From Glycomyces sambucus (GTDB lineage: Bacteria > Actinomycetota > Actinomycetes > Mycobacteriales > Micromonosporaceae), in the NCBI RefSeq assembly GCF_900102815.1, contig NZ_FNGF01000001.1, forward strand, positions 177,297 to 241,296: 64,000 nt of DNA. Direction: 5' to 3'. Every line of letters starts with the position of its first letter. The stretch's first letter is position 1. Both the position numbers and the translations under genes were made by a program. The notes under the pieces were generated by a model. It did not search any database. It was not told the DNA's origin and saw nothing but the letters and a program-made list of their open reading frames with translations. Below are positions 8,968-17,323 of the stretch, piece after piece.

Positions 8968-9362
8968 GGGGGTGCCCAGCCGACCGCCGAAGTTCGTGTG
9001 GCGTGACGCGGACAGCCGCAGTCGCTGGAGACCGCTCCGTCGCCTTCCTCGCGGACGCGGACGTGGAGCACGCGCGCGTGCCGGTCAGCGTCAACTGGAT
9101 GAGATAGGCGAACAAGAGGGCGGCGAGGTGTAGCACTAGGCAGTCAGGTCAAAAACCTCCGGCGGCTTCGGTCTCGAGGCGCTCGGTCGAGCATTTGCCG
9201 CCACGCTGTACGGGTTGAAGGAACAGGGAGCCTCGGTTATCGTGAGGGACTAAGGGATGTCAAGGAAGTAGGTCGACGTTGACAGAGCAAGAACGACCAG
9301 ATTATCGGGGTGTGACGAAGACCGACGGTTTGAGTTGCCGCCGGGCGGGCGGCGTGCAGGCG

Positions 9363-9494
9363 ATGACTAATGGCGATGATGACGAGAAGCGGGGTTCCAA
9401 GCCGGTGCGGCCTGGCCTGCCGCGAAAGCCACAGCCGGCGCCAGCTACTCCAAAGCCCCAGATCCCAGGCCCCCACAAGAAAGACCAGAAGTAG
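9363..9494 (+). CDS. Small charged, proline-rich hypothetical protein
   Basis: 44 residues from ATG 9363 (MTNGDDDEKRGSKP...), ending in a P/K-rich tail PQIPGPHKKDQK. The same frame is open back to a TTG at 9279, which would give 71 residues. An acidic head followed by a Pro-Lys tail looks like a disordered small protein. It converges with the DUF6338 gene 16 bp away. It could be coding or chance; no homologue comes to mind. Confidence 0.35.
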   Translation: MTNGDDDEKRGSKPVRPGLPRKPQPAPATPKPQIPGPHKKDQK

Positions 9495-9510
9495 CAATTC
9501 GTCGTCCTTC

Positions 9511-10272
9511 TCAGGTCTGCTCGAAGTACTGGACGTACATCTCAATAACATTCCCTCTTCCAAAACATGCATACTCACTGGGAAGCTCGACCCACTCCGC
9601 TTCATCGCTTGCGCGCCGGAGGATCGGCTGCCGGAGAATGATGTCGCGATCCGAGATATCGTGGGAATCTGGATTGAAAGTGTCGACGTACCCCTGGACC
9701 TGTGTGCCACTGTCGAGCACTAGAAGGACAAGGGTGAGCACTGAAGGCTGATCTTGGGACTTGAACCACGTCCAGAATTTCCACCGAGAAATTGTGGTGC
9801 CGTTGTAATTCTTGAGGATCGCCTCCGGCGAGTGATGGAAAAGCCGCCACCATGCGGAGGTGATTGACGGATGCACGTCCTCTCGACCCTCGGTTCTGAA
9901 CACAGGCAGGGTAAGCCGATCAAGAATCCAGTTTAGGACGCGTCGAGCATGAGGAAGGCTCGCAAAGTAGGCGAGACAGCTTGCAAGGAAGAGCCCGATC
10001 AGATAGAAGCTCAGAAGCTGGACGGGGCCCTCCTTCCAGTAGGAGGCAGTATCAGTAAGTAGCTTCTTCTCGTTGAGCCGCGGTATCCAAAACCAGGAGA
10101 GCCCGATCAAAACTGTCAGCTCCGACATGACGCTCACAAAGACGACATTTGCAGCTTGCCGGAAGCCGTCCAGCTTCCGCTCCGGCCCGTGCCGTTCTCG
10201 ACCAACCATATAGAGAAAGCCAGGCACGAGCAGAGCTAGGTAGTAAACTACGCCAAGGAAGTTGGTGGGCAT
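9511..10272 (-). CDS. DUF6338-family membrane protein
   Basis: 253 residues, with a good ribosome-binding site (TGGAGGC) before the ATG at 10272. The N-terminus (FLGVVYYLALLVPGFLYMVGRERH) and the following two hydrophobic segments (about residues 38-62 and 85-106) match the three-helix membrane anchor of DUF6338 proteins. The C-terminal ~140 residues form a hydrophilic, probably cytoplasmic domain (WRLFHHSPEAILKNYNGT, then a beta-rich part). Function is unknown. It diverges from the caspase-kinase gene, sharing a 394-bp intergenic region, so the two could be co-regulated. Its GC content is lower than that of the host genes. Confidence 0.7.
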   Translation of the reverse strand: MPTNFLGVVYYLALLVPGFLYMVGRERHGPERKLDGFRQAANVVFVSVMSELTVLIGLSWFWIPRLNEKKLLTDTASYWKEGPVQLLSFYLIGLFLASCLAYFASLPHARRVLNWILDRLTLPVFRTEGREDVHPSITSAWWRLFHHSPEAILKNYNGTTISRWKFWTWFKSQDQPSVLTLVLLVLDSGTQVQGYVDTFNPDSHDISDRDIILRQPILRRASDEAEWVELPSEYACFGRGNVIEMYVQYFEQT

Positions 10273-10564
10273 TGTTTGCCTCCATGAAAGACCAGGAACT
10301 TTAAGACAGCTATGAGTCCTAAGCGCGGATGACCTTGAGGCGCAAAATCCCAGATCATCAGGGCTCTGAGGCAGGCGAGTTTACCCGGCGCTCCGAAGTG
10401 CTCGGCCAGTGCCTTAGCGGGTTGTCACCGAAGCTTGGATCGGGCACACCTTCGAACCCGATCGGCGGTCAGGATGTCATGGAAAAGCCTCCACCATGAA
10501 GCTCATCAGGATCGTTTCAACTCAGAAGTCACACCTATATTAGCCTGCAACGAACCCTTGCTAG

Positions 10565-10593
10565 TTGAGATCGGCAAGGACATCTGGTACTAA
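10565..10593 (+). promoter_or_regulatory. Sigma-70-like promoter for the caspase-kinase gene
   Basis: TTGAGA, a 17-bp spacer, then TACTAA, about 75 bp before the TTG start at 10667. Consensus-like spacing in this AT-rich patch supports it. It is inferred from sequence only. The rest of 10273-10564 has no gene. Confidence 0.45.
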
Positions 10594-10666
10594 TAGATAA
10601 ACTCGTATCGTAGTGAGGTTCCCGCAAATTCTTTCGCATCTAGAAACGAATCAATTGGGAGAAATT

Positions 10667-12907
10667 TTGAAAAAAGCCATAATCGTAGGAATCAACTCAT
10701 ATCCGAATGCACCGCTTTCGGGTTGCGTGCAGGATGCACGAGACATAACTCTTTGCCTTACAGAGCCGGAGTACGGTTTTGATAGCTCTCTCATACTTGA
10801 TGACGACGGGACTCGAGATAACATTCTCAAAAACCTACACCACGCAGCCCACGCCGAACACCCGTACGGCGAAGGGAGCATTCTGCTTTTCTATTTTGCG
10901 GGTCACGGACAAGTTGTAAATGACGCTGGCTACCTTGTTACATACGATTCATTGAGCTACGACCCTGGAATTTCGCTCGCCCACGTCGCTCAAGTGATGG
11001 AGGCGGCGAGCATGGTATTTGACCACGTCATTTCAATCCTAGATTGCTGTCATTCTGGCTCGGCTTCCACTTGGGCCAACAGTCGACCGCTAGCATCGAC
11101 CGACATTGAACGTGAGATAAGGGTAGTGAACGAAAGCCGCTGCATCCTGGCGGCTTGCCGTCCTGAGCAGGGCGCATATGGAAACAGCAATCGAGGAGTT
11201 TTCACTACCAGGCTTACAAATGCGCTTATGGGTGACGCGGCAAACTGGGAAGGCCAAGTTACTCTGATGAGCCTTTTTGATTGCGTAGCAAAAGCAATGC
11301 CACAAGGATCACAAACACCGGTTTTCAAAGGTGATGTTGCTGGAACTGTGGTAATAGGGAGCGGGTTCCCTAAAAGACTTGGCCCACCTGTGGCAAAAGC
11401 AGAAATGACCAGAATTGTCGCCAAAGCTCAGGCAATGATCGATCGCTATCACAATCTCGAACGCAGAGAACTTTCCGATTGGGAAACTCGTCTCTCGGGA
11501 GGCTCCAGACGATGTTCAAAAGACCTTGAGCCTCTCATTCACTGGTTTGAATCCACCGAAAAATCGAAGCCGCAGATTAAGGCTAATGAAGACTGGAAGA
11601 AGCTGCGGGCTCGACTACTCGTCTTTCAACAACATCTCTCGGACTTGACCGTCGGCGAGGAGACTCGATTTGGCAAAATTGTCACTGAAATCGGATGGGG
11701 AGCCTTTGGTCGCGTATGGGAAATACAGCCGGATGAAGAATCACGTAAAGCACTAAAGGTATTTCACGGCAATGAGATACATGATCAAACCAAAGTAAGT
11801 CGATTTGAGAACGGCTACAATAGTATGCGCAAACTCGATCACCCCCGAGTTGTTGAGGTATTTGAAATATCCAAGGCCCCCTTTGGCTTTCTAATGCAGT
11901 TTGTTGATGGAGGCAACCTGCGGGACGCATATATTCCGCGGGATGGCAACGCGGAACTCATTGTGCGTCTCATGCTTGACATCTGCGAAACTGTTCAACA
12001 TGCGCACTCGAAGGGTGTTCTTCATCGCGATATCAAACCGGAGAACATCATCATTAAGATGGGAGAACGGGGGGAGCTGATACCGTACCTGACCGACTTT
12101 GACCTGGCATACCATGAAACCAATCGCACAATGACGACTACAGCAGGTAACGCAGTAGGTGGTGTGGTAAATTATGCGGCCCCAGAACAGATGTACGCTC
12201 CTCAAACTGTTGCTGCACGCAACGTCACAGTCGATGTTTATAGTCTCGCCCAGCTAATGTTTTTCTTGATCGTAGGAGAAGATCCCACAGCCGCAGATCC
12301 ATCACAAAACATCCTCAAGCTGACTCGCGTGCTTAGCGAATGGATTGACGATCGAGCTTCGAGTCCGATTTTGGAAGCATACCAGAAAGCGAGTCTGAAA
12401 GATCCTGGGGAGCGCCCGCAGACCGTAACCGAGTTCGCAGCCTCCTTTCGGACAGCCGAAGCATTTATCCAGCTTGCAAGCGAATCCGAAGATGTTCCGG
12501 AGTCCGACTTCTGGCGACGGGTCGGTAATGCCTACGCTGGACTTAATAACTACGAAGCCGATTCTCGCTCGATGAGAGCGAAAAGTGTGTCAGGACAGGT
12601 GGAAGTCAACGGTCGCTTCCGCCATGTCTCCTCGCGCGGAATCGCTGAAGCAGAGCTTGAATTCTCCCTAACCCAAAATATCCTTCTAACCTCGTTCAAA
12701 TCGAGCAAGAAGGCACGAGAACGACTAAATGTGCGACTCGACAAAATTTTGGCAGCCCGGTTTGGGCACACGGTACGACGTCATCATGGACACAAGGGAG
12801 TTTATCAAGTTTTCGTCTCAGCATCCGGATTGCGAATGCATATCACCAGCGTCACAAAAGTATGCGAGGTTATCGCCGCATGTGTCGACGGTATCGAAAG
12901 AGGTTAA
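10667..12907 (+). CDS. Caspase-like peptidase (C14) fused to a Ser/Thr protein kinase
   Basis: 746 residues. The start is the TTG at 10667, which has GGGAGA six bases upstream and opens with the typical caspase beta-strand KKAIIVGINSYP; a GTG at 10613 in the same frame lacks a binding site. Residues 1-~235 are a caspase/metacaspase domain with the catalytic dyad His80 (FAGHG) and Cys128 (LDCCHSG). After a helical linker (~240-330) comes a complete kinase: glycine loop G343-x-G-x-x-G348, Lys364, HRDIKPEN with Asp455 and Asn460, and D477-F-D479 where DFG is usual. About 130 residues follow with no match I know. No membrane segment is seen. The gene is strikingly AT-rich against the host, which points to transfer. 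A proteolytic cell-death or defence role controlled by phosphorylation is an inference. Confidence 0.88.
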   Translation: MKKAIIVGINSYPNAPLSGCVQDARDITLCLTEPEYGFDSSLILDDDGTRDNILKNLHHAAHAEHPYGEGSILLFYFAGHGQVVNDAGYLVTYDSLSYDPGISLAHVAQVMEAASMVFDHVISILDCCHSGSASTWANSRPLASTDIEREIRVVNESRCILAACRPEQGAYGNSNRGVFTTRLTNALMGDAANWEGQVTLMSLFDCVAKAMPQGSQTPVFKGDVAGTVVIGSGFPKRLGPPVAKAEMTRIVAKAQAMIDRYHNLERRELSDWETRLSGGSRRCSKDLEPLIHWFESTEKSKPQIKANEDWKKLRARLLVFQQHLSDLTVGEETRFGKIVTEIGWGAFGRVWEIQPDEESRKALKVFHGNEIHDQTKVSRFENGYNSMRKLDHPRVVEVFEISKAPFGFLMQFVDGGNLRDAYIPRDGNAELIVRLMLDICETVQHAHSKGVLHRDIKPENIIIKMGERGELIPYLTDFDLAYHETNRTMTTTAGNAVGGVVNYAAPEQMYAPQTVAARNVTVDVYSLAQLMFFLIVGEDPTAADPSQNILKLTRVLSEWIDDRASSPILEAYQKASLKDPGERPQTVTEFAASFRTAEAFIQLASESEDVPESDFWRRVGNAYAGLNNYEADSRSMRAKSVSGQVEVNGRFRHVSSRGIAEAELEFSLTQNILLTSFKSSKKARERLNVRLDKILAARFGHTVRRHHGHKGVYQVFVSASGLRMHITSVTKVCEVIAACVDGIERG

Positions 12908-13460
12908 TCTTCTGTTTATTGATTTCAGATGGAGCGTTGCGCAGAGCACTCTGGGACGCCGTTGGGGCGTCGGTCACAAACCCGGTCAACAACTCCTCAC
13001 GGACCCGCTTCGCGCCGAGCACCTTGACACCCTCACTACCAAGAAAAACAGTTGCACTTCTGAGACCGGGCTGAGGAGCTCCGTTCGCTGAGGATCATCG
13101 CGAAGTAGGCAGCCCAGACAGGTGCGGCCGTCCGTCAAGACTCGCAGCTACCTGACTGGTCGCAATCACCGCATGATTGCCCCTCTCCCCGCGCCTCAAA
13201 CACTGCATCACCCACATGAAGCCGCGTGTACTTGACTACCATCATCATCGGCGTTGTCGCGAGACTGCTCTTACTCCAACGGACGGCCGCTCACTTGACC
13301 GGACCCTCGACCTGACCAATTCTGAACCGCCCAAGGGCCGCCGCACAGTTCGGCTGCCGGCCTCTCCGATCTAAGCAACGGTTAGGACAGTGACAACTGC
13401 GCAGCACCCTGATCAGCATGCGTCGAGACAGCGTGAAGCTTTTAGATCATCATCTTCGTT
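12908..13460. other. 553-bp stretch without a recognisable gene
   Basis: Only short, unconvincing frames are present. Base composition changes from AT-rich to GC-rich around 12950. One plus-strand frame, which opens inside the caspase-kinase gene, reads ALRRALWDAVGASVTNPVNN at about 12930-12990 and could be the tail of a lost gene, but I cannot identify it. I could not find a left terminal repeat for the downstream transposase element here. Confidence 0.4.
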
Positions 13461-14963
13461 GTGCCACAAGAGTTTGCGACTTCATCGCCTGCTGAGCCCG
13501 GGCAATCCAGGACGGTCGGTCCTCTGGCAGCGCTGTCGGCGTTTCGTAGTGCGTTCTATGCCGCGATCAGCGCTCGTGCTGATGCGGTGTTCGAGTTGAC
13601 CGATGCGGTCTTGGAGCATGAGGGGCAGGTCGATTCCCCTCCCGGGTTGTCACTCGAGGGCGCGTTCACGCGCGGCCACGGTTCGGTGTACGGAGCCGTC
13701 AACGCAGGCCGGATCGATCCTGATTCGGTCCGGTCGGCGGCGTTGGTTGAGCCGCTGCCGCGGATGCGGGGCCATATCGTGTTGGCGGTGGATGTCTCGC
13801 CGTGGCTGCGTCCGGACGCGGAGTGCAGCCCGGAGCGGTTGTTCTGCCATGTCTACGGGCGCGGGCGGGGCAGCGATCAGACGATTCCGGGATGGCCGTA
13901 CTCGTTCCTCGTGGCGCAGACACCGGGGGCTTCGTCGTGGGTGGTGCCGTTGAGCGCGCGTCGCTTCGGCCCTGACGATGACGTGCAGGAGGCGACCGCG
14001 TCGCAGGTCCGGGCCGTCGTGGTGGATCTCGTCAATGCCGGCCAGTGGGCCGAGGGCGACCGGCCGATCATTTTGGTGACCGATGCCGGCTACGTTCCGG
14101 CCCGGATGGCATGGCAGCTCGACGACTTGCCGGTGGTGGTGTGCTCGCGCGTGCCATCCGACCGGGTCTACTACGGCCGGGCCGAGCCGAAGGCGCCCGG
14201 CGCGGTCGGGCCCCGTCCCAGGCATGGGCGACGACATGAATGCGCGAACCCAGCCACCTGGAGTGTCCCCGACGGCGCGGTGACCGTGCCCTCGACTCGG
14301 TACGGGCAGGTCCGGTCGCGGTTCTGGCGGTTCCTGCACCCGAAGCTGACCGGCCGGTCGGCGTGGGTCGGCCACGATGGGCCGCTGCCAGTCGTCGAGG
14401 GCACCGTGGTGCGGCTGGAGGTCGACCACCTGCCCCACCAGAGCAGGCCCGATCCGGTGAACTTGTGGATCTCCCGGGCCGATCTCGAAGCGGCCATGAT
14501 CAACACGGTCTGGTTCGCCTGGCTGCGCCGCTTCGACCAGGAGCACTTCCACCGCTTCATCAAGCAGGACCTGGGCTGGACTGTTCCGGCCGTCCGCGAC
14601 CCGCGTGCCGCCGATACCTGGACGGTGATCGTGATGGCCGTCTACCTGCAACTGTGGTTGGCCCGCGATCTGGTCGCCGACCATCGCCTCCCTTGGGAAC
14701 GGCCTGCGCTGCCCGGGCACTGCTCGCCCCGGCGCGTCCGCCGCGGATTGCGCAACCTCCGCGGCGCACTCACCCGCCCCGCCAATGTCGCGAAACCCAC
14801 CCGACCCGGCCCCGGTCGGCCCAAGGGCGCCAAAAACCGTCGCCGAGCAGCGCGCCATGACCCGGGCAAGCAGACCAGACGCCCCGGAACCAATGGGCTA
14901 GGCCGCGGCAATCGCGCGTGGTCGAAACAGTCGCCGAAGGTCAACGACGCAAGCCGACCTTGA
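13461..14963 (+). CDS. DDE transposase (NF041680/IS701-like), intact frame
   Basis: 500 residues from GTG 13461. It is colinear with the broken copy at 6932: PRMRGHIVLAVDVSPWLRPD, FCHVYGRGRG, IPGWPYSFLVAQ, VTDAGYVPARMAWQLDDLPV, a late EHFHRFIKQDLGW motif, and a basic RPGPGRPKGAKN tail. These are the conserved blocks of the actinobacterial NF041680 transposases, cut-and-paste enzymes with an RNase H-like DDE core. The two copies differ in about half their residues, so they are separate arrivals and not a recent duplication. Clear terminal repeats could not be placed around this copy; one right-end-like sequence lies at 15523-15539. Confidence 0.85.
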   Translation: MPQEFATSSPAEPGQSRTVGPLAALSAFRSAFYAAISARADAVFELTDAVLEHEGQVDSPPGLSLEGAFTRGHGSVYGAVNAGRIDPDSVRSAALVEPLPRMRGHIVLAVDVSPWLRPDAECSPERLFCHVYGRGRGSDQTIPGWPYSFLVAQTPGASSWVVPLSARRFGPDDDVQEATASQVRAVVVDLVNAGQWAEGDRPIILVTDAGYVPARMAWQLDDLPVVVCSRVPSDRVYYGRAEPKAPGAVGPRPRHGRRHECANPATWSVPDGAVTVPSTRYGQVRSRFWRFLHPKLTGRSAWVGHDGPLPVVEGTVVRLEVDHLPHQSRPDPVNLWISRADLEAAMINTVWFAWLRRFDQEHFHRFIKQDLGWTVPAVRDPRAADTWTVIVMAVYLQLWLARDLVADHRLPWERPALPGHCSPRRVRRGLRNLRGALTRPANVAKPTRPGPGRPKGAKNRRRAARHDPGKQTRRPGTNGLGRGNRAWSKQSPKVNDASRP

Positions 14964-14964
14964 G

Positions 14965-15369
14965 CTAACCGGTGGCGGAGAGAGAGTGGTAAGCGATCAG
15001 TAGTTTCAAGGCGGCGAATGCCTTGTCCTGGGGGATTTCACGAAGTGCTTGGAAGCGAGCGAGCTCGATATCGAAGGTCGTTGCGTGACTGATCCTGGGC
15101 CCCTGGCGAGGGAGAAACCACAGATGGCAGCGCAAGGACTCGACCTCCGAGTCACCGGCTGCATTTCTCAAGGCAGGGAGCAGGAACTTCGGGGAGTACG
15201 GATCTACCTCCGCTCGCAGCGCATCAGTTGAACTCCAGGCCGCTCCCCAATGGTGCTCCTTCGTAAGCTCATGAGCGGCAATGAGTTCATCCATCGTCAA
15301 CATCTTGACCACATAGTCGACGTCGTCCCTGTCGACTTGAGAGAATCGTATGCGCTCGTCGCCCTCCAC
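14965..15369 (-). CDS. Hypothetical protein beside the transposase
   Basis: 134 residues from the GTG at 15369, with GGAGGG five bases upstream. Soluble, with an acidic N-terminus (MEGDERIRFSQVDRDDVDYVV) and helical repeats; no motif recognised. Its stop lies immediately after the transposase stop on the other strand, so the two genes converge with no gap. It could be a passenger of the transposable element or a resident gene into which the element jumped. Bases 15370-15671 have no other gene. Confidence 0.5.
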   Translation of the reverse strand: MEGDERIRFSQVDRDDVDYVVKMLTMDELIAAHELTKEHHWGAAWSSTDALRAEVDPYSPKFLLPALRNAAGDSEVESLRCHLWFLPRQGPRISHATTFDIELARFQALREIPQDKAFAALKLLIAYHSLSATG

Positions 15370-15522
15370 ATGCCCTCCTGAATCGGTCCTCGAACCCGTC
15401 AGATCGCGATGGTCGCTCCACCAGGCGGAAGACTAGCTCGAAGCTAGATGTCATGAGTTCCAGGCCGACCACCGGGTTCGGATCATGGCCGCCGGGGCCG
15501 TCTCACACCGGAACGGCCCAGC

Positions 15523-15539
15523 AGGTTAAAACGCAAGCT
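15523..15539 (-). repeat. Orphan IS right-end-like repeat
   Basis: AGGTTAAAACGCAAGCT matches the right inverted repeat of the IS at 8466-8482 in 14 of 17 positions and in the same orientation. It lies about 560 bp after the intact transposase gene. No matching left end was found nearby. Confidence 0.4.
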
Positions 15540-15671
15540 AAGCGAATGGAGCTGGCCGGATCCGACTGCCAGGTACTGGGAACGACCTAACCCCGGCAGC
15601 CTCGGTTGATTCAATCAGCTGCGGCACCCGGGAAGATTTCATATATTGATCAGTGGTGATTGGAGACCGAA

Positions 15672-15908
15672 ATGCCAGACCTGACGGTTAAGCACGTCCC
15701 CAAGGGGTTCAACAGGGAGAAGCTGGATGCTGCGTTTGAGGTTCTTGGCTTTGAAGGGCCGACACACATCCAGGAACTACACATTGAAACCGGGGAGTAC
15801 CCCTCCGCCTACGCGGACGTCGCTGTCGTGAACGACCGTGGCGACTTGCGGCATGACGCCAATGGCAAGCCGGTCACGGCCCGGTTCGCCATTCAAGTCG
15901 ACCTCTGA
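15672..15908 (+). CDS. Small hypothetical protein
   Basis: 78 residues from ATG 15672, with GGAGA six bases upstream (an in-frame TTG at 15660 is less likely). Reads MPDLTVKHVPKGFNREKLD, then HIQELHIETGEYPSAYADVAV and ends ARFAIQVDL. An alternating beta pattern suggests a small compact fold. No family recognised. Its last 16 bases overlap the end of the convergent HNH-like gene. Confidence 0.5.
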   Translation: MPDLTVKHVPKGFNREKLDAAFEVLGFEGPTHIQELHIETGEYPSAYADVAVVNDRGDLRHDANGKPVTARFAIQVDL

Positions 15909-16918
15909 CGGCTCCGACCGGCGCCGAGATGTGCAATGATCGCGGCAACGCGCTCGGCATCGTCGAACATGGGCCACGAGTGCGACGCAAACACACCGTC
16001 GACTTCGCGTACCGACATGGTCCGCACGCCTTCAGCCATCACCGGCATCCGGTCCGGCTCAAAAACGAAACTCCAGCCGTCCTCGATGAAGGTGGAGCGG
16101 AAGCAGGCGGCCGCGAACGGGTCGAGGACCGGCATGTCCGCGATGCGCAGCGTCTGCGGCGGCCGCGGCCACAGGCGCGTCGCCGCCCCGGATTCCTCGT
16201 CAGGGTGCACCACCACCATGCCCGGGGCCCACACCAACTGAAGGTGGACCTGCCGCCCCGCGCTGCCGTGCCGCACGCCAAGAGTCAGCTGCGCCGTCTT
16301 GGCCGGATGGCTGGCGGACACATCCAGCGACACCCGTGCATCCGATCCAGCAGGTCGGTCTGTCCCTGCCAGATCCGAGATGGCAATCCACGCGTTCATG
16401 CCTGCGGGGATGGTCCCGTTGAACACGTCGGCGAACACCGGCTCGGGAAAGCCCGCAGGTTGCCGACGCTTCCAGACTCGACGTCCGTTCATCTCGCGAA
16501 CGGCCTGCGGATGGTGGTCGAGCACCATGGTCTTCACGACCCAGCGCGCGAACTGCTCTGTCCCCGTCATCTCCAGGGCCGTGAGGTGATCGAGGGACAG
16601 TGCCCGGTAGTCCTTCGTCCTTCCTCGGTCGTCCTTGACGGTTTGGAGCCCGAACAGCTGCTTCGCCGCCTCCTGGCCGTGCTGCTCGAAGTGCGCTCCG
16701 AGGCGGGTGTTATGGGCCTCGCAGCACGGGAGCTTGGTCAAGACGGGCTCATCCGCAGTGTCTTCCACACCATTTGCGGTCACGGCTTCGTACTTCCCCG
16801 GCAGCCACACCGCCTTAGTAAAGGCGCGCATGAGCCAGTCGGGAAGGACGTGCTCACCGCGGCGGGTGCTTAGGTTGGAGCAGCCCGGTGCCGCGCACGG
16901 TTCGGTCGTCAACGCCAT
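15893..16918 (-). CDS. HNH-like zinc-finger protein, possible nuclease
   Basis: 341 residues. The N-terminus has an HNH-type layout: C8-x4-C13, then E22-H23-V24-x-P26 (the EHVxPxWL motif), then C66-x2-H69-N70. This resembles HNH nucleases that carry a structural zinc, although the last pair is Cys/His and not Cys/Cys. The remaining ~270 residues are a soluble domain I do not recognise, with a beta-rich middle and a DGWSFVFEPDRMPVM segment. It ends the defence-rich stretch, which makes a restriction or defence role plausible. Catalysis is not proven by the motif alone. Confidence 0.55.
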   Translation of the reverse strand: MALTTEPCAAPGCSNLSTRRGEHVLPDWLMRAFTKAVWLPGKYEAVTANGVEDTADEPVLTKLPCCEAHNTRLGAHFEQHGQEAAKQLFGLQTVKDDRGRTKDYRALSLDHLTALEMTGTEQFARWVVKTMVLDHHPQAVREMNGRRVWKRRQPAGFPEPVFADVFNGTIPAGMNAWIAISDLAGTDRPAGSDARVSLDVSASHPAKTAQLTLGVRHGSAGRQVHLQLVWAPGMVVVHPDEESGAATRLWPRPPQTLRIADMPVLDPFAAACFRSTFIEDGWSFVFEPDRMPVMAEGVRTMSVREVDGVFASHSWPMFDDAERVAAIIAHLGAGRSRQRST

Positions 16919-16939
16919 GCGTTCATGATCGCAGGGCCG

Positions 16940-17165
16940 TCACCTCGATATCCGCGGCGCATCTGCAGCGAGGTGTTCTGCCATGAGGGTGTCGTAGCTG
17001 TCCTCGACCCAGACGATCGGAAGGGCGAACGATTCCAGCCAGGCGCGCAAGCCGCCTTGGGTGGCAACGGCGTCGACAGCGGCCGGTTCGGGGCCGCGTT
17101 GAACCGGTTCCTGGCGGCATCGCAGTCGATGGCGTACCGCGCCGCTTGACGTTCCTCCTCGTGGG
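16940..17165 (-). pseudogene. Broken gene fragment, 3' end
   Basis: One minus frame reads EERQAARYAIDCDAARNRFN and a second, shifted frame continues LRAWLESFALPIVWVEDSYD and TLMAEHLAADAPRISR before a stop at 16940. Together they look like the C-terminus of one protein split by an indel near 17090. No function recognised. Confidence 0.4.
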
Positions 17166-17323
17166 GTCGCCGCCTACCGAGCATGGGCGGCGGCCCCACC
17201 CCCTCTTTCAGGTTCCCACTGCTTGACGGCGGCAAGGGCGCCCGCGCCGTCGTTCCGCGGGCGAAGGGCCCGGCCGGGCAACTCCGCAGCCCGGCCGGGT
17301 CGCCTCCCTCACCTCTCGCTGTT

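Noticed and set aside
6865-15539. Classical composite transposon carrying the caspase-kinase
   Set aside because: The two transposases differ in about half their residues and clear matching outer ends are missing; kept only as a hypothesis.
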